From contig JAQUJQ010000019.1 in the NCBI GenBank assembly GCA_028680875.1, forward strand, positions 1-14,983: 14,983 nucleotides of DNA, written 5' to 3'. Positions 1 to 7,725 of this stretch are shown one piece after another. Every line of letters starts with the position of its first letter. The first letter of the stretch is position 1. The notes below the pieces were generated by a model, which saw only the letters and a program-made list of their open reading frames with translations, was not told the DNA's origin and made no database searches. The position numbers and the translations under genes are program-made. This DNA is from Eubacteriales bacterium (GTDB taxonomy: Bacteria > Bacillota > Clostridia > Peptostreptococcales > Anaerovoracaceae).

Positions 1-571
1 CAATTCTGCCAAATTCAAATTTGATGTCATACAGCTCAATACCTCTACTTGCCAAATCATCTTTTACAATACCGGCTATCTTCTTGGTCAAACTCTTTAC
101 TGTCTGATATTCTTCTTTTGATAGAATTCCAAGCATCTCGAGGGCATCTTCGTTAATCAGAGGATCGTTTCTATCATCATCTTTTAATGTAACCTCAACA
201 TAAGCGTCAAGCGGCTGTCCTTCTTCGACATATTTGCCATATCTTCTTAAAAAGCTGCCTACCGCACGGTAACGGCAAATTACCTCCAAGCCTTGTCCAA
301 ATACAGTTGCGCTCTTTACCGTCATTGTAACATCTTCCAAATCCGCACTTATATAATGAGTCGGTATGCCAAGGTTGTTAATTTTTTCAAAGAAATATTT
401 AGTAAGTCGTAAACCTGCTTTGCCGGCTCCTTCAATAGTTAATCCAACCCTATTTGCACCCGGATCAAACTTTCCATCTTCACCCGTTGCGTCATCCTTA
501 AATTTTAATAAGTAATTGCCATTTTCTAAATCAAAAACGTCTTTAGTCTTTCCGGTAATAATTAATTTCAT
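1..571 (-). CDS. purC: SAICAR synthetase PurC, C-terminus cut off by the window edge
   Basis: Phosphoribosylaminoimidazole-succinocarboxamide synthase joins aspartate to CAIR using ATP, a cytoplasmic step of de novo purine synthesis. The frame is open from an ATG at 569-571 to the left edge, giving about 190 residues of a protein normally near 235-240. The start MKLIITGKTKDVFD carries the family's N-terminal GKTKD(V/I) nucleotide-binding segment. Later segments typical of PurC are GANRVGLTIEGAG, the VICRYRAVGSFLRRYG core (family RN/RxxxGS(F/L) motif), DDDRNDPLI, and the helix ending near YDIKFEFG. The start is fixed by an AGAAGGA ribosome binding site a few bases upstream. It lies downstream of the catabolic cluster on the same strand but is a housekeeping gene that probably has its own promoter in the 572-720 region. 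It is intact as far as seen; only the end is missing. Confidence 0.96.
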   Translation of the reverse strand, partial: MKLIITGKTKDVFDLENGNYLLKFKDDATGEDGKFDPGANRVGLTIEGAGKAGLRLTKYFFEKINNLGIPTHYISADLEDVTMTVKSATVFGQGLEVICRYRAVGSFLRRYGKYVEEGQPLDAYVEVTLKDDDRNDPLINEDALEMLGILSKEEYQTVKSLTKKIAGIVKDDLASRGIELYDIKFEFGRI

Positions 572-623
572 AATAGTATCCTTCTCTTTTCATATTTTTT
601 GATTATATTAAACACTTATTTTA

Positions 624-662
624 TCACAAAATCAAGTTAAAATTGAGGCAGTATTCTATCAC
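624..662 (-). CDS. Possible 12-residue leader peptide upstream of purC
   Basis: A strong AAAGGAGG ribosome binding site (673-680) is followed ten bases later by a GTG that opens a 12-codon frame, VIEYCLNFNLIL, ending in TGA about 50 bases before the purC ATG. An extended -10 element (688-693) lies just upstream, so a transcript would start almost at this ribosome binding site. This could be a regulatory upstream frame for purC, or the surviving start of a lost gene. No database-type recognition is possible for such a short peptide. The call rests only on the site strength and position. Confidence 0.25.
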   Translation of the reverse strand: MIEYCLNFNLIL

Positions 663-687
663 AATAATTAAACCTCCTTTGTTTTAT

Positions 688-696
688 ATTATACCA
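688..696 (-). promoter_or_regulatory. Extended -10 promoter element, likely purC promoter
   Basis: On the minus strand the sequence TGGTATAAT gives an extended -10 (TGn plus a perfect TATAAT at 688-693). No good -35 hexamer is seen 17 bases upstream, which is tolerated by extended -10 promoters. The start of transcription would fall near 681, just ahead of the AAAGGAGG site. It points toward purC. Confidence 0.45.
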
Positions 697-719
697 AAAT
701 ATTGGACATAAAAACATTT

Positions 720-953
720 TTATAGAAAACTGCTATCCAGGGCTTGAATCGATAAAGCAATACCAGTGGGGTTACCTACTACGGTAACTGTGTCTCCCTC
801 TTCAACAGAATCTGATTGGTTTACCGTAAGAAAAGGCAAATTATCCCCTTCTAATAACGGATCATTCTTAAGCGTGCGGGATGGAGAAACGTTGAAAAAC
901 CATTTTGTTGATTTTGAGAGGCCCTTTTTCGGAGCCCTCCCAGACGCCGACAT
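720..953 (-). other. Unassigned 77-codon reading frame or gene remnant in the 572-964 gap
   Basis: This frame starts at an ATG 11 bases after the transporter stop codon and ends in TAA at 720. No ribosome binding site precedes it. The translation is hydrophilic. Its C-terminal part, SVEEGDTVTVVGNPTGIA, resembles the 'xxxEGDxLxVVGxxxxI' strand-turn ending of RCK_C/TrkA_C regulatory domains, but the rest does not clearly match. It may be the tail of a decayed gene. An opposite-strand frame (766-1014) covers the same bases, so one of the two is necessarily a shadow. I see no terminator hairpin with a T-run in the 572-964 gap. Function unknown; it may not be a gene at all. Confidence 0.2.
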
Positions 954-964
954 TAATGTGCTGC

Positions 965-2353
965 TTAATAACCTAATAAACTTCCCGCAAAAGTACCCCA
1001 AAAAGCAAGCATAACAACGATAGCAGTACTGACAATAATACCGGCTTTAAACATATCCCACATTGTGTAATACTTTTTTGTATATGTAATAAGCGGGACT
1101 GCATCCAGCGGGAGTAGCAGACAAATACCGGCCATAAAGCTCAGTGTTACAATAAAAGTAACCGGACTGATAGACATGGCCTCAGCCAGATCAACCAGGG
1201 GTTGTACCCCAACAGCAACAATAGCCGGTGCTATCGGCAAAATCAAATGAATAATATTTAAAAACATACCAATTAATGCTATAAGTGGAACCATGCCCAT
1301 ATCCAATAGATTTGATGCTGCCTCGCCCATAAACCAATTGCTCACTCCGGTTGCAGTAACAGCAGTTCCGATTGAGGAAACACCGCCAATCATGATCACT
1401 GCATCCCAGCTGACTTCTTTCATAAAATTGTCCCAATTTAATATTTCTACTCCCGGCAGAAACATAAAGATAAGGCCGACTAATGCCACTATTGTAATAT
1501 TAAAAACCGGAACCCATGTCCCTGCTATCCAAAATGTCATCATAAGAATAAGAATCATGATCAGTTTCTTTTCCTTGGCAGTTAATGGCTGATCAACCTT
1601 GGTTTGTTCAATGATTATAGCAACAGACTCTTCCCCCATAGCCTTAGGTTTAAACAATTTCATAAGCACTAAAACTGTGAATGGAATCGCAACCAATGTA
1701 ATAGGTACCCCATACAGCATCCATTCTAAAAAGGAAATAGACATTCCGGTACTTGCTTCTAATAAATCCAGTGCCAAAATGTTTACTGAACTTCCTGCAG
1801 GTGTTGCAATTCCCCCAATCATAGCTCCAAAAGGAATCGCAATCATTAAGGTCTTACGAAGTCCTGTCTTTGAAGGTCCATCTTCTAAAGGCTCCAACAT
1901 ACCTATAGCAAAACCCATTAATACAGCGCAAGCCGGTACATTGGAAATAAATGCCGATAACAATGCGGCTGCGGAAGTCAAAGCAAGTATTACTTTAAAA
2001 GCACCTCCTCCTGTCCTTCGCAATAGAGAATTAGCCATACGGTTAATGAAAGTTGTATTCATAATAGCAATGGATATACCATAGGAAGCTATAACAAAGA
2101 AAAATACCGAATTAATAAAATTGGTGAAAGCAGCACCAGGAGCAGCAATTCCGTATATCGGCTGAAAAGCCACTAAAGCCAGCGCTGTCACGGCGATTGG
2201 AACAGCTTCCGTTATCCATAATATCAATGCAGCCAGCAACAAGCCCAGTGTTTTCATCCCTTCAGCAGATAAACCTTCCGGCGGTGCTATAAACCACATT
2301 GCCGCCAGAATTACCGCAGCACATCCAATTCCAATTTTTTGTTTTCTATTCAT
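965..2353 (-). CDS. DASS/SLC13-family anion (carboxylate) transporter
   Basis: A 462-residue integral membrane protein with about eleven or more hydrophobic segments, the usual length for divalent anion:Na+ symporters (DASS, the CitT/SdcS/VcINDY family). Family features seen are an N-terminal LWITEAVPIAVTAL segment (45-58), the first hairpin at SNVPACAVL (138-146), and GGIATPAGSSVNI (180-192), matching the 'GGxxTPxGxxxN' motif. The C-terminal PLDAVPLITYTKKYYTMWD (415-433) occupies the place of 'PxxTPPNxIVY'. Both SNT substrate/sodium motifs are altered: the first is SNV and the second is not recognisable around 366-378. Substrate is therefore unclear; a carboxylate produced or consumed by the upstream enzymes is an inference. 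AAAGGAG lies about 13 bases before the ATG, a long spacing. It is the last gene of the cluster and is separated from the hydantoinase by a structured 288-nt leader. Confidence 0.88.
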   Translation of the reverse strand: MNRKQKIGIGCAAVILAAMWFIAPPEGLSAEGMKTLGLLLAALILWITEAVPIAVTALALVAFQPIYGIAAPGAAFTNFINSVFFFVIASYGISIAIMNTTFINRMANSLLRRTGGGAFKVILALTSAAALLSAFISNVPACAVLMGFAIGMLEPLEDGPSKTGLRKTLMIAIPFGAMIGGIATPAGSSVNILALDLLEASTGMSISFLEWMLYGVPITLVAIPFTVLVLMKLFKPKAMGEESVAIIIEQTKVDQPLTAKEKKLIMILILMMTFWIAGTWVPVFNITIVALVGLIFMFLPGVEILNWDNFMKEVSWDAVIMIGGVSSIGTAVTATGVSNWFMGEAASNLLDMGMVPLIALIGMFLNIIHLILPIAPAIVAVGVQPLVDLAEAMSISPVTFIVTLSFMAGICLLLPLDAVPLITYTKKYYTMWDMFKAGIIVSTAIVVMLAFWGTFAGSLLGY

Positions 2354-2504
2354 TATTATGTTTATTCTCCTTTTTTATCCAATATAAATACAAAAGATCG
2401 TGCTGTCAGCCTTTGATGAGATTAATTTTATATGGCGAGTAAGGCTTTCGCTTTTTAGATTAGTAAACCACTTTCTGGGAAGCACCAAAAGACTTGCTAA
2501 ATGC

Positions 2505-2636
2505 AAGAGCAGCAGGACCTGTCTGCTTCTGAAACCGCTCGTTCTTCGAATGTCAGGTCTAGAAAACCTGTCAGGCAGGAGTCACACATTCTTTAATTCG
2601 GACGGTTACTATAACAAACCGGGCTCTGCTGCTCTT
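2505..2636 (-). ncRNA. Candidate structured RNA or leader element before the DASS gene
   Basis: An 11-bp perfect inverted repeat, AAGAGCAGCAG (2505-2515) and CTGCTGCTCTT (2626-2636), closes a 132-nt element that begins six bases after the hydantoinase stop. Read on the minus strand, the interior can form CGGTT/AACCG (loop of 9) and a nested GAATGT/ACATTC plus CAGGT/ACCTG hairpin with a 15-nt bulge. A further GCGA/TCGC hairpin follows outside. There is no T-run after the closing stem, so it is not an ordinary terminator. I do not recognise a named riboswitch or 6S/SRP RNA in it. All three minus frames have stops, so it is not obviously coding. It could be a leader RNA for the transporter or a small inverted-repeat insertion. 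Confidence 0.35.
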
Positions 2637-2641
2637 ACTAA

Positions 2642-4069
2642 CTACTTCCACAAAGAAGTCTTCAAAATTTGAGGATCGATCTTTCTCTTCTGGAACTCTC
2701 CTGAGCCCATATGTCCAACAAATTCACCTTCATCTACAATTACATTCCCACGGAGAATTGTCGTTTCCGGCCAGCCTTTATAGGTCAGCCCTAAGTATGG
2801 TGTGTGGTCACAATGCATGTGAAGTGTTTCAGGGCCTTCTATCGTAACTTCTCGATCGGGATCAACGATTACTATATCTGCATCGGCTCCTCTCTGAATT
2901 TCTCCCTTTTTGGGATATAATCCGAAAATTCTTGCCGCCCCATAGCTGTTCGTAAATACAAGATCTTCCCATGTGATTTTTCCCTGGCTCACGCCGTTAA
3001 TGAGCGTGGGCAGCTTCATTTCGATGCCGGGGCCGCCATTTGCCACTTTGGTAAAATCGTGGATAAACTTTCCGTCTGCCCCGCGTTCTAAGCGCAGCTC
3101 CTTCTCTCTGCGGGTAAATGGCGCATGATCCGACCCTGTTGCATAGATCGCATTGCGACGAATTCCTTCCCACAGCCTGTCGTTGTCTTCTTCTTTCCTG
3201 AGGGGCGGGCTCAGCAGATTAAGATATCCTTCTTCACCCTCAAACTTCTCATCCGTAAGGCTGAGATAATGGGCACATGTTTCAGCATATACAGGCTTGC
3301 CTTCTTCCCGAGCCCTCATGAGAATATCAGCGCCTTCCTTGGTGGACATGTGATAAATGTACGTGCCGGTATTCAAGGATTCCGCTAAGGTAACAGCCCG
3401 CTTGATTGCTTCATATTCGACGATATTCGGTTTGGTCAGGGCGTGATCGATCCAGTCCGTTTTGCCTTCAGCTATGGATTTTGCCACATTGTATTCGGCA
3501 ATGGCTGCATTTTCGGCATGAACACCGACCAGCGCACCGTATTTTGTAGCTTCCTTCATAAGCTCAAGGAGCATGCCGTCGTCCATCATCATGTTTTCCT
3601 TACGGTAGATCATATAGACCTTAAAGGATGCGATCCCCAACTCAACCGTATCCTTGACCTGTGCAAGAACTTTATTGTTCATCTCCGTCAGGCAGCAGTG
3701 AAAGCTGAAGTCTATCACGATTCCCCGTTTCAGCGCTTTTTCAATTCTAGTTTTGGCAAAATCATACGGAAGTTCCCCTTGCGGCGTGATGGAAAAATCC
3801 ATCATGGTCGTGGTACCGCCATGTGCTGCTGCAACGGAGCCTGTATAGAAATCGTCTCCACCCTCGCATCCCTGAAATGGATTTTCATGATGGGTATGGG
3901 TATCAATGCCTCCAGGGATAATTACCTTCCCTGTTGCGTCAATTTCTTTCTTTGCTGTCATATTACCCAGATAGCCTATTGCTGCGACCTTTCCGTCCTT
4001 GATCGCAATATCGCCAATCTGTCTGCCCGAATGGGACACGATCATTCCGTTTCTAATAATAAGATCCAT
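2642..4069 (-). CDS. hydA: D-hydantoinase / dihydropyrimidinase
   Basis: A cytoplasmic zinc amidohydrolase that opens the ring of 5-substituted hydantoins or dihydropyrimidines to N-carbamoyl amino acids. The 475-residue length is typical. The binuclear metal site is complete: DTHTH (H58, H60), the carboxylated lysine in ASFKVYMIYRKEN (K150, with a tyrosine of the stereochemistry gate loop at 152 or 155), VHAEN (H184), IYHMS (H240) and GSDHAPF (D314). The C-terminal LRGNVIVDEGEFVG segment is the usual closing beta sandwich. The start has a GGAGGG site 8 bases upstream. It follows the NCS1 permease by 77 bases and the M20 hydrolase just before that, which fits a hydantoin or cyclic ureide pathway and makes a purely biosynthetic dihydroorotase unlikely. 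Dihydropyrimidinase or phenylhydantoinase activity cannot be separated by sequence alone. Confidence 0.95.
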   Translation of the reverse strand: MDLIIRNGMIVSHSGRQIGDIAIKDGKVAAIGYLGNMTAKKEIDATGKVIIPGGIDTHTHHENPFQGCEGGDDFYTGSVAAAHGGTTTMMDFSITPQGELPYDFAKTRIEKALKRGIVIDFSFHCCLTEMNNKVLAQVKDTVELGIASFKVYMIYRKENMMMDDGMLLELMKEATKYGALVGVHAENAAIAEYNVAKSIAEGKTDWIDHALTKPNIVEYEAIKRAVTLAESLNTGTYIYHMSTKEGADILMRAREEGKPVYAETCAHYLSLTDEKFEGEEGYLNLLSPPLRKEEDNDRLWEGIRRNAIYATGSDHAPFTRREKELRLERGADGKFIHDFTKVANGGPGIEMKLPTLINGVSQGKITWEDLVFTNSYGAARIFGLYPKKGEIQRGADADIVIVDPDREVTIEGPETLHMHCDHTPYLGLTYKGWPETTILRGNVIVDEGEFVGHMGSGEFQKRKIDPQILKTSLWK

Positions 4070-4146
4070 ACTGTTTCCCTCCTGTTTATATTACAATTGC
4101 AACGTTTACCATAATTATTCCACGCCTTTCGCCTGAACCGAGTAAA

Positions 4147-5490
4147 TTACTTCTTTTCCAGCAAACCGGCGGCAATCTCTTCATGCTTCTTATAGAACAC
4201 GGTATTTAATATCGCATACAGCACAAACCCTGTCGGCGCCGACACCATCCAGGATAACTGAGAAAACATGATTCCAATAATACCGGCAATCACAACAGAA
4301 ATGATAGCAGCAATATTCCACCCGCCGGTAAGGCCATACAGCTTTGAATCCGTGCTGTAGAGCTCGTCCACATTCAGTTCCTGCTTCCGGATGATATAGA
4401 AATCCGCAAGCATGACGCCCAGCACAGGGCCTAGGAACGCCGAATAGATATTGATGAACGCAAAGAAGTTACTGCTGGTAAAAATAACCCACGGACATGT
4501 GGCAACAGCAAGGGCTCCGATAATTACTACGGAAACCTTCCATGAGACTTTTTTGGCAAAATCCATTAAAGTCAGTGCGGCAGGCAAAAGGTTCATCGTA
4601 AGATTAGTGGTGATCTGTGCCAGTGCTATAAAGATCAAAAGTATGATAGCAGAAGCAGTGTTGGGGGAAATTTTCACTAGTGCCTTAACCGGGTCCCATT
4701 CCCCAACAGCAGCACCGGCCATGATTCCGAGAATAATCAAAAATGAATTGGAAATAGGAATGCCTAACAGATGCCCCAGCCAGTTACTTTTATTTTTATT
4801 CGGCAGATATCTGGTCAAGTCGGAATTATTTATGGCGCTTGTAAATACTGCGCCCACCAACATAACTATAGCTCCGACAAATGGCATTCCCCATGAACCC
4901 TTTGCTACCCAGTTGGCAGTCAGCTCCGTACTGAAATTCTTTGTAATCGCTATCATCATATAGGTCATTATGAGAACGATAACGATAGCCATGGTGCTTT
5001 CAAACCACTTGATCGACTTCATACCCATCGCTGCCAAGAAGACCTGCAAAGCCTGGAAAACAATAAATACAACCATTACATTCCCAATCCCGAACAGAGT
5101 CTGCATAACCTCTGTAATCGCGGATGCTCCGATCCAGGAACCGATACCAAACCAGAAGATTGCCGGTACGGAACGGAGAAGTGTTGCAATTTTGCTTCCT
5201 TTATAGCCAAAGGCAGAACGTGCATGAATAGCAAAGGGAATTCCGTATTTCATGCCCGCTTTGCCATTCAGTGAAAAGAACGAAGCTAGAATTAAGCTAG
5301 CGACAATCATAGCAGTAATTGCCTGAAAAATGTTCATTGATCCGATTGGGGGAAGCATTCCTTGCCCAAGGGCAAAGCCCTGAATAACGATAACCGACGA
5401 CCACCACATGAGCGTATAGCTTACGGTGGTAAAAATCCGCTTATCTTCTGAGATACGGGATAAATCCATTACTTCTGATTTATTTTCCAT
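4147..5490 (-). CDS. NCS1-family permease for nucleobase, allantoin or hydantoin
   Basis: A 447-residue, twelve-segment membrane protein of the nucleobase:cation symporter-1 family, whose members carry cytosine, uracil, allantoin and, in Mhp1, 5-aryl hydantoins. Signatures visible are EDKRIFTTVSYTLMWWS (15-31) leading into the first helix, GIPFAIHARSAFG (83-95), WFGIGSWIGA (113-122; W119 lies where Mhp1 has its hydantoin-stacking Trp117), SDLTRY (223-228), TTNLTMNLLPAA (294-305) and LADFYIIRK (361-369). I start it at the ATG at 5488-5490 because AAAGGAG sits six bases before it. A longer in-frame start at 5562 exists but has no comparable site and would add two copies of GSNNFF encoded by a tandem duplication. 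Its place between the amidohydrolase and the hydantoinase implies uptake of their substrate. Confidence 0.92.
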   Translation of the reverse strand: MENKSEVMDLSRISEDKRIFTTVSYTLMWWSSVIVIQGFALGQGMLPPIGSMNIFQAITAMIVASLILASFFSLNGKAGMKYGIPFAIHARSAFGYKGSKIATLLRSVPAIFWFGIGSWIGASAITEVMQTLFGIGNVMVVFIVFQALQVFLAAMGMKSIKWFESTMAIVIVLIMTYMMIAITKNFSTELTANWVAKGSWGMPFVGAIVMLVGAVFTSAINNSDLTRYLPNKNKSNWLGHLLGIPISNSFLIILGIMAGAAVGEWDPVKALVKISPNTASAIILLIFIALAQITTNLTMNLLPAALTLMDFAKKVSWKVSVVIIGALAVATCPWVIFTSSNFFAFINIYSAFLGPVLGVMLADFYIIRKQELNVDELYSTDSKLYGLTGGWNIAAIISVVIAGIIGIMFSQLSWMVSAPTGFVLYAILNTVFYKKHEEIAAGLLEKK

Positions 5491-5511
5491 TTCTTTCTCC
5501 TTTCGTGTCTG

Positions 5512-5547
5512 AAAAAAGTTGTTACTCCCAAAAAAGTTGTTACTCCC
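5512..5547. repeat. Perfect 18-bp tandem duplication upstream of the permease start
   Basis: The unit AAAAAAGTTGTTACTCCC occurs twice in direct succession (5512-5529 and 5530-5547), in the 86-base spacer between the M20 gene and the permease. If the longer permease start were used it would encode GSNNFF twice. It looks like a recent slippage or duplication event that lengthens the leader. Confidence 0.9.
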
Positions 5548-5576
5548 AATACTCTCATTCACTAATCAGCCAGACA

Positions 5577-6779
5577 TTATTCCGACATTCCGGTATATCC
5601 TAACAACCTCATGGTCAATATGGCATAGATCTTGGCGCATGAGATCACCTCATCTACACAGATTGATTCATCCGGCGCATGTCCCACCGAAGCGACGCCC
5701 GGTCCAATCAATACCGTGGGAATGCCCATCTTTGAAAAATATCTGCCGTCACTGGACTGCTGGTAGCCTACCGGCTCTGCATCCCCTCCCCAAATTGAGA
5801 CCACCTTCAGTGCTTCTTCGACTAAAACTTCTTTTGGATCGGTCCTCAAAGAAGGAGAATAGTTGATGACTTTAAATGAGATGTCCGATTCCGGATCCTC
5901 CTTTTTCTCCAAGTCGATAATCCGCTGAAGCTCAGATTCCGCTTCCTCTAAAGTTTCTTCCGCTAAAATCCTTCTGTCTATGACAACTGTACAGCGATCA
6001 GGAACCACATTTGCTTTGACCCCGCCTTCGATCGTCCCGATGCTGTAGGTTGCTGGAGGAGTCAAAGGATCAACATGCTTAGGCAGTTCTTCCTCGTAAT
6101 AACGTTTCATCCGGTCTAGGAATTTTACCATTTTGTTGATGGCATTCACTCCGTTCCAGGGTGTACTGGCATGGGCTGTTTTCCCCTTGGAAATAATCTC
6201 AAACCAGATAAGCCCTTTATGGACAACCGCAACATTATTTTCCGTAATTTCACCCACAACGACCAGATCGGGAGCAAGATAACCATTTTCCAACAAAAAT
6301 TTAACCCCGTCATTTCCCCCGGTTTCTTCATCTGCTACTGGGTTGATGGTCATTCGACCTTTCAGTTCAATGCCACATTTTTTCAGTGCACACATTGCCA
6401 TAACCATTGCCGCGACACCGCCCTTATCGTCTGCGCAGCCCCTGCCATATAGAATTCTGCCGTGAATCGGCTCATTAAATGGATCCACTGTCCACTGTGC
6501 CGGATTCCCTACGGGGACGGTATCGATATGCGCGTTAAACAGCAGGTTTTTCCCGCCTTCCCCAAGTGTTGCAATGATACTTTGGTGAATATCGCCTACC
6601 GTAACCTTCTCGCAATCAATCCCATAGGTTTTTAATTTTTCCTCAATCAACTTTGCCGGCCCCGTAGTATTTCCCGGCGGGTTAATGCTCTCTTTTGATA
6701 CCAACTGCTGAAGAAAAGCTATCAGATCTCCGCTTTTTTTATCAATATAGGAACATACCTGTTTTTCGTTGCTGTTCAT
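5577..6779 (-). CDS. M20-family amidohydrolase (ArgE/DapE type), probable N-carbamoyl amino acid hydrolase
   Basis: A 400-residue di-zinc M20 metallopeptidase-fold enzyme. Metal and catalytic motifs are NAHIDTVP (H84, D86), GRGCADDKGG (bridging Asp near 117), ADEETGG (general-base Glu near 151-152), and a C-terminal VGHAPDE histidine. The dimerisation 'lid' with KTAHASTPWNGVNAI is present. The start at 6777-6779 has GGAGGG six bases upstream; a start 11 codons earlier lacks a site. Family members deacetylate or desuccinylate amino acids, or hydrolyse carbamoyl and dipeptide bonds. Its place next to a hydantoinase and hydantoin-type permease suggests it removes the N-carbamoyl group released by ring opening. 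The sequence resembles ArgE/DapE more than classical HyuC, so the substrate is an inference. E. coli has a similar pair, ygeY with hyuA. Confidence 0.85.
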   Translation of the reverse strand: MNSNEKQVCSYIDKKSGDLIAFLQQLVSKESINPPGNTTGPAKLIEEKLKTYGIDCEKVTVGDIHQSIIATLGEGGKNLLFNAHIDTVPVGNPAQWTVDPFNEPIHGRILYGRGCADDKGGVAAMVMAMCALKKCGIELKGRMTINPVADEETGGNDGVKFLLENGYLAPDLVVVGEITENNVAVVHKGLIWFEIISKGKTAHASTPWNGVNAINKMVKFLDRMKRYYEEELPKHVDPLTPPATYSIGTIEGGVKANVVPDRCTVVIDRRILAEETLEEAESELQRIIDLEKKEDPESDISFKVINYSPSLRTDPKEVLVEEALKVVSIWGGDAEPVGYQQSSDGRYFSKMGIPTVLIGPGVASVGHAPDESICVDEVISCAKIYAILTMRLLGYTGMSE

Positions 6780-6846
6780 AGAGCGCCCTCCTGTGATGTA
6801 TTTCCTCAACAAGATTTTATTTAGTAAATTTTTGCGGCTGGCACTG

Positions 6847-7725
6847 TCATTCTCCCATCCTTTCCAATTGTTCCAGCTCTTTCGTACTTAAATCAACGGA
6901 TATCCTCAAAATATTCTTTTCTTCCTCTGTCAAACTGCGGAACCTCTTCTGCATCTGCAGATATTCCTCAACAGGTTTTCTAACCATAATCCGTTTTGTT
7001 ATTTTCACTTTTCCGTATTCCAACTCATAAAGATTCCAAAGACCGGTATCCACTGCCAATTTCGCCACTTTAACTGTATCGCACGGACTGTAGCCCCAAC
7101 CAGTCGGACAGGGAGCGCATACATGCAGGTAAGCCATTCCGGAAACCTGCTTAGCTTTTTTTATCTTTTGGGCCAAATCATCCATGTATCCCACAGAAGC
7201 CGTTGCAGCATAATCAATATGGTGCGCTTTCGCAAACAGCATCATATCTTTGGGGATTCCCTTTTTGCCTGCGGGAGTTGTGGTGGTCCATGCGTTGCAA
7301 GGGGTAGATCCGCTACCTTGTATCCCTGTATTCATATACGCCTCGTTGTCATAGCAGACATATATAATATTTTCATCTCTGTCCATAGCTCCGGACAGGG
7401 CCTGCAGCCCGATATCCACAGTCGCACCGTCTCCTGCAAAGCCCAGCACATGCACGTCATTGATTCCCTGCCTTTTCAATCCGCGCCGTATACCTGCCGC
7501 ATATGCGGCTGTATTTTCTAAGTTTCCCTGAAATCCAGGAATTTTAAGCGCGGTTTCCGGCCCGTAACCGGAAAAAAGTGCAGCACACCCGGGAGGAATT
7601 ACAATAATCGTACGTTCTCCAAGTTCTCGAAGAACGGCTCGTATAACCAATTCAAGCCCGCATCCATGACAGGTGCTTACGCCATGTGCGACCAGTTCTT
7701 CAGAAACGGTCTTTATTTGATACAT
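6847..7725 (-). CDS. porB: 2-oxoacid:ferredoxin oxidoreductase, beta (TPP) subunit
   Basis: The 292-residue thiamine-diphosphate-binding subunit of a four-subunit 2-oxoacid:ferredoxin oxidoreductase, which decarboxylates a 2-oxoacid to acyl-CoA and passes electrons to ferredoxin. The TPP motif runs from FAGDG (96-100) to DNEAYMNTG (126-134). Iron-sulfur ligands typical of PorB are visible: CHGCG (19-23), C47 in PPGCAALF, and a cysteine in CAPCPTGWG (203-211). The region 135-160, GSGSTPCNAWTTTTPAGK, matches the family's substrate-pocket loop. A GGAGGT site lies 8 bases before the ATG, and the start overlaps the end of porA by 13 bases, so the two are translationally coupled. Whether the substrate is pyruvate, a branched-chain or an aromatic 2-oxoacid cannot be decided from this subunit. 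Confidence 0.93.
   Translation of the reverse strand: MYQIKTVSEELVAHGVSTCHGCGLELVIRAVLRELGERTIIVIPPGCAALFSGYGPETALKIPGFQGNLENTAAYAAGIRRGLKRQGINDVHVLGFAGDGATVDIGLQALSGAMDRDENIIYVCYDNEAYMNTGIQGSGSTPCNAWTTTTPAGKKGIPKDMMLFAKAHHIDYAATASVGYMDDLAQKIKKAKQVSGMAYLHVCAPCPTGWGYSPCDTVKVAKLAVDTGLWNLYELEYGKVKITKRIMVRKPVEEYLQMQKRFRSLTEEEKNILRISVDLSTKELEQLERMGE

Noticed and set aside
766..1014. Plus-strand 82-codon frame in the purC-DASS gap
   Set aside because: It extends into the end of the transporter in antisense, lacks a ribosome binding site, and the opposite frame is at least as plausible.
1599..2084. Plus-strand 161-codon frame opposite the transporter
   Set aside because: Shadow of the DASS gene; no ribosome binding site and no known motif.
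2505..2636. Known riboswitch, 6S RNA or SRP RNA in the DASS leader
   Set aside because: I compared it by eye with remembered consensus features (purine, glycine, c-di-GMP, guanidine, T-box, SRP GGAAGCAGC core) and found no convincing match.
2400..2672. Plus-strand 90-codon frame across the spacer before the DASS gene
   Set aside because: It has no ribosome binding site, runs into the hydantoinase coding region in antisense and has no recognisable domain; the region is better explained as a structured leader.
3443..4114. Long plus-strand frame opposite the hydantoinase
   Set aside because: It is antisense to a gene with a complete metal site; its composition is that of a shadow frame and there is no start signal.
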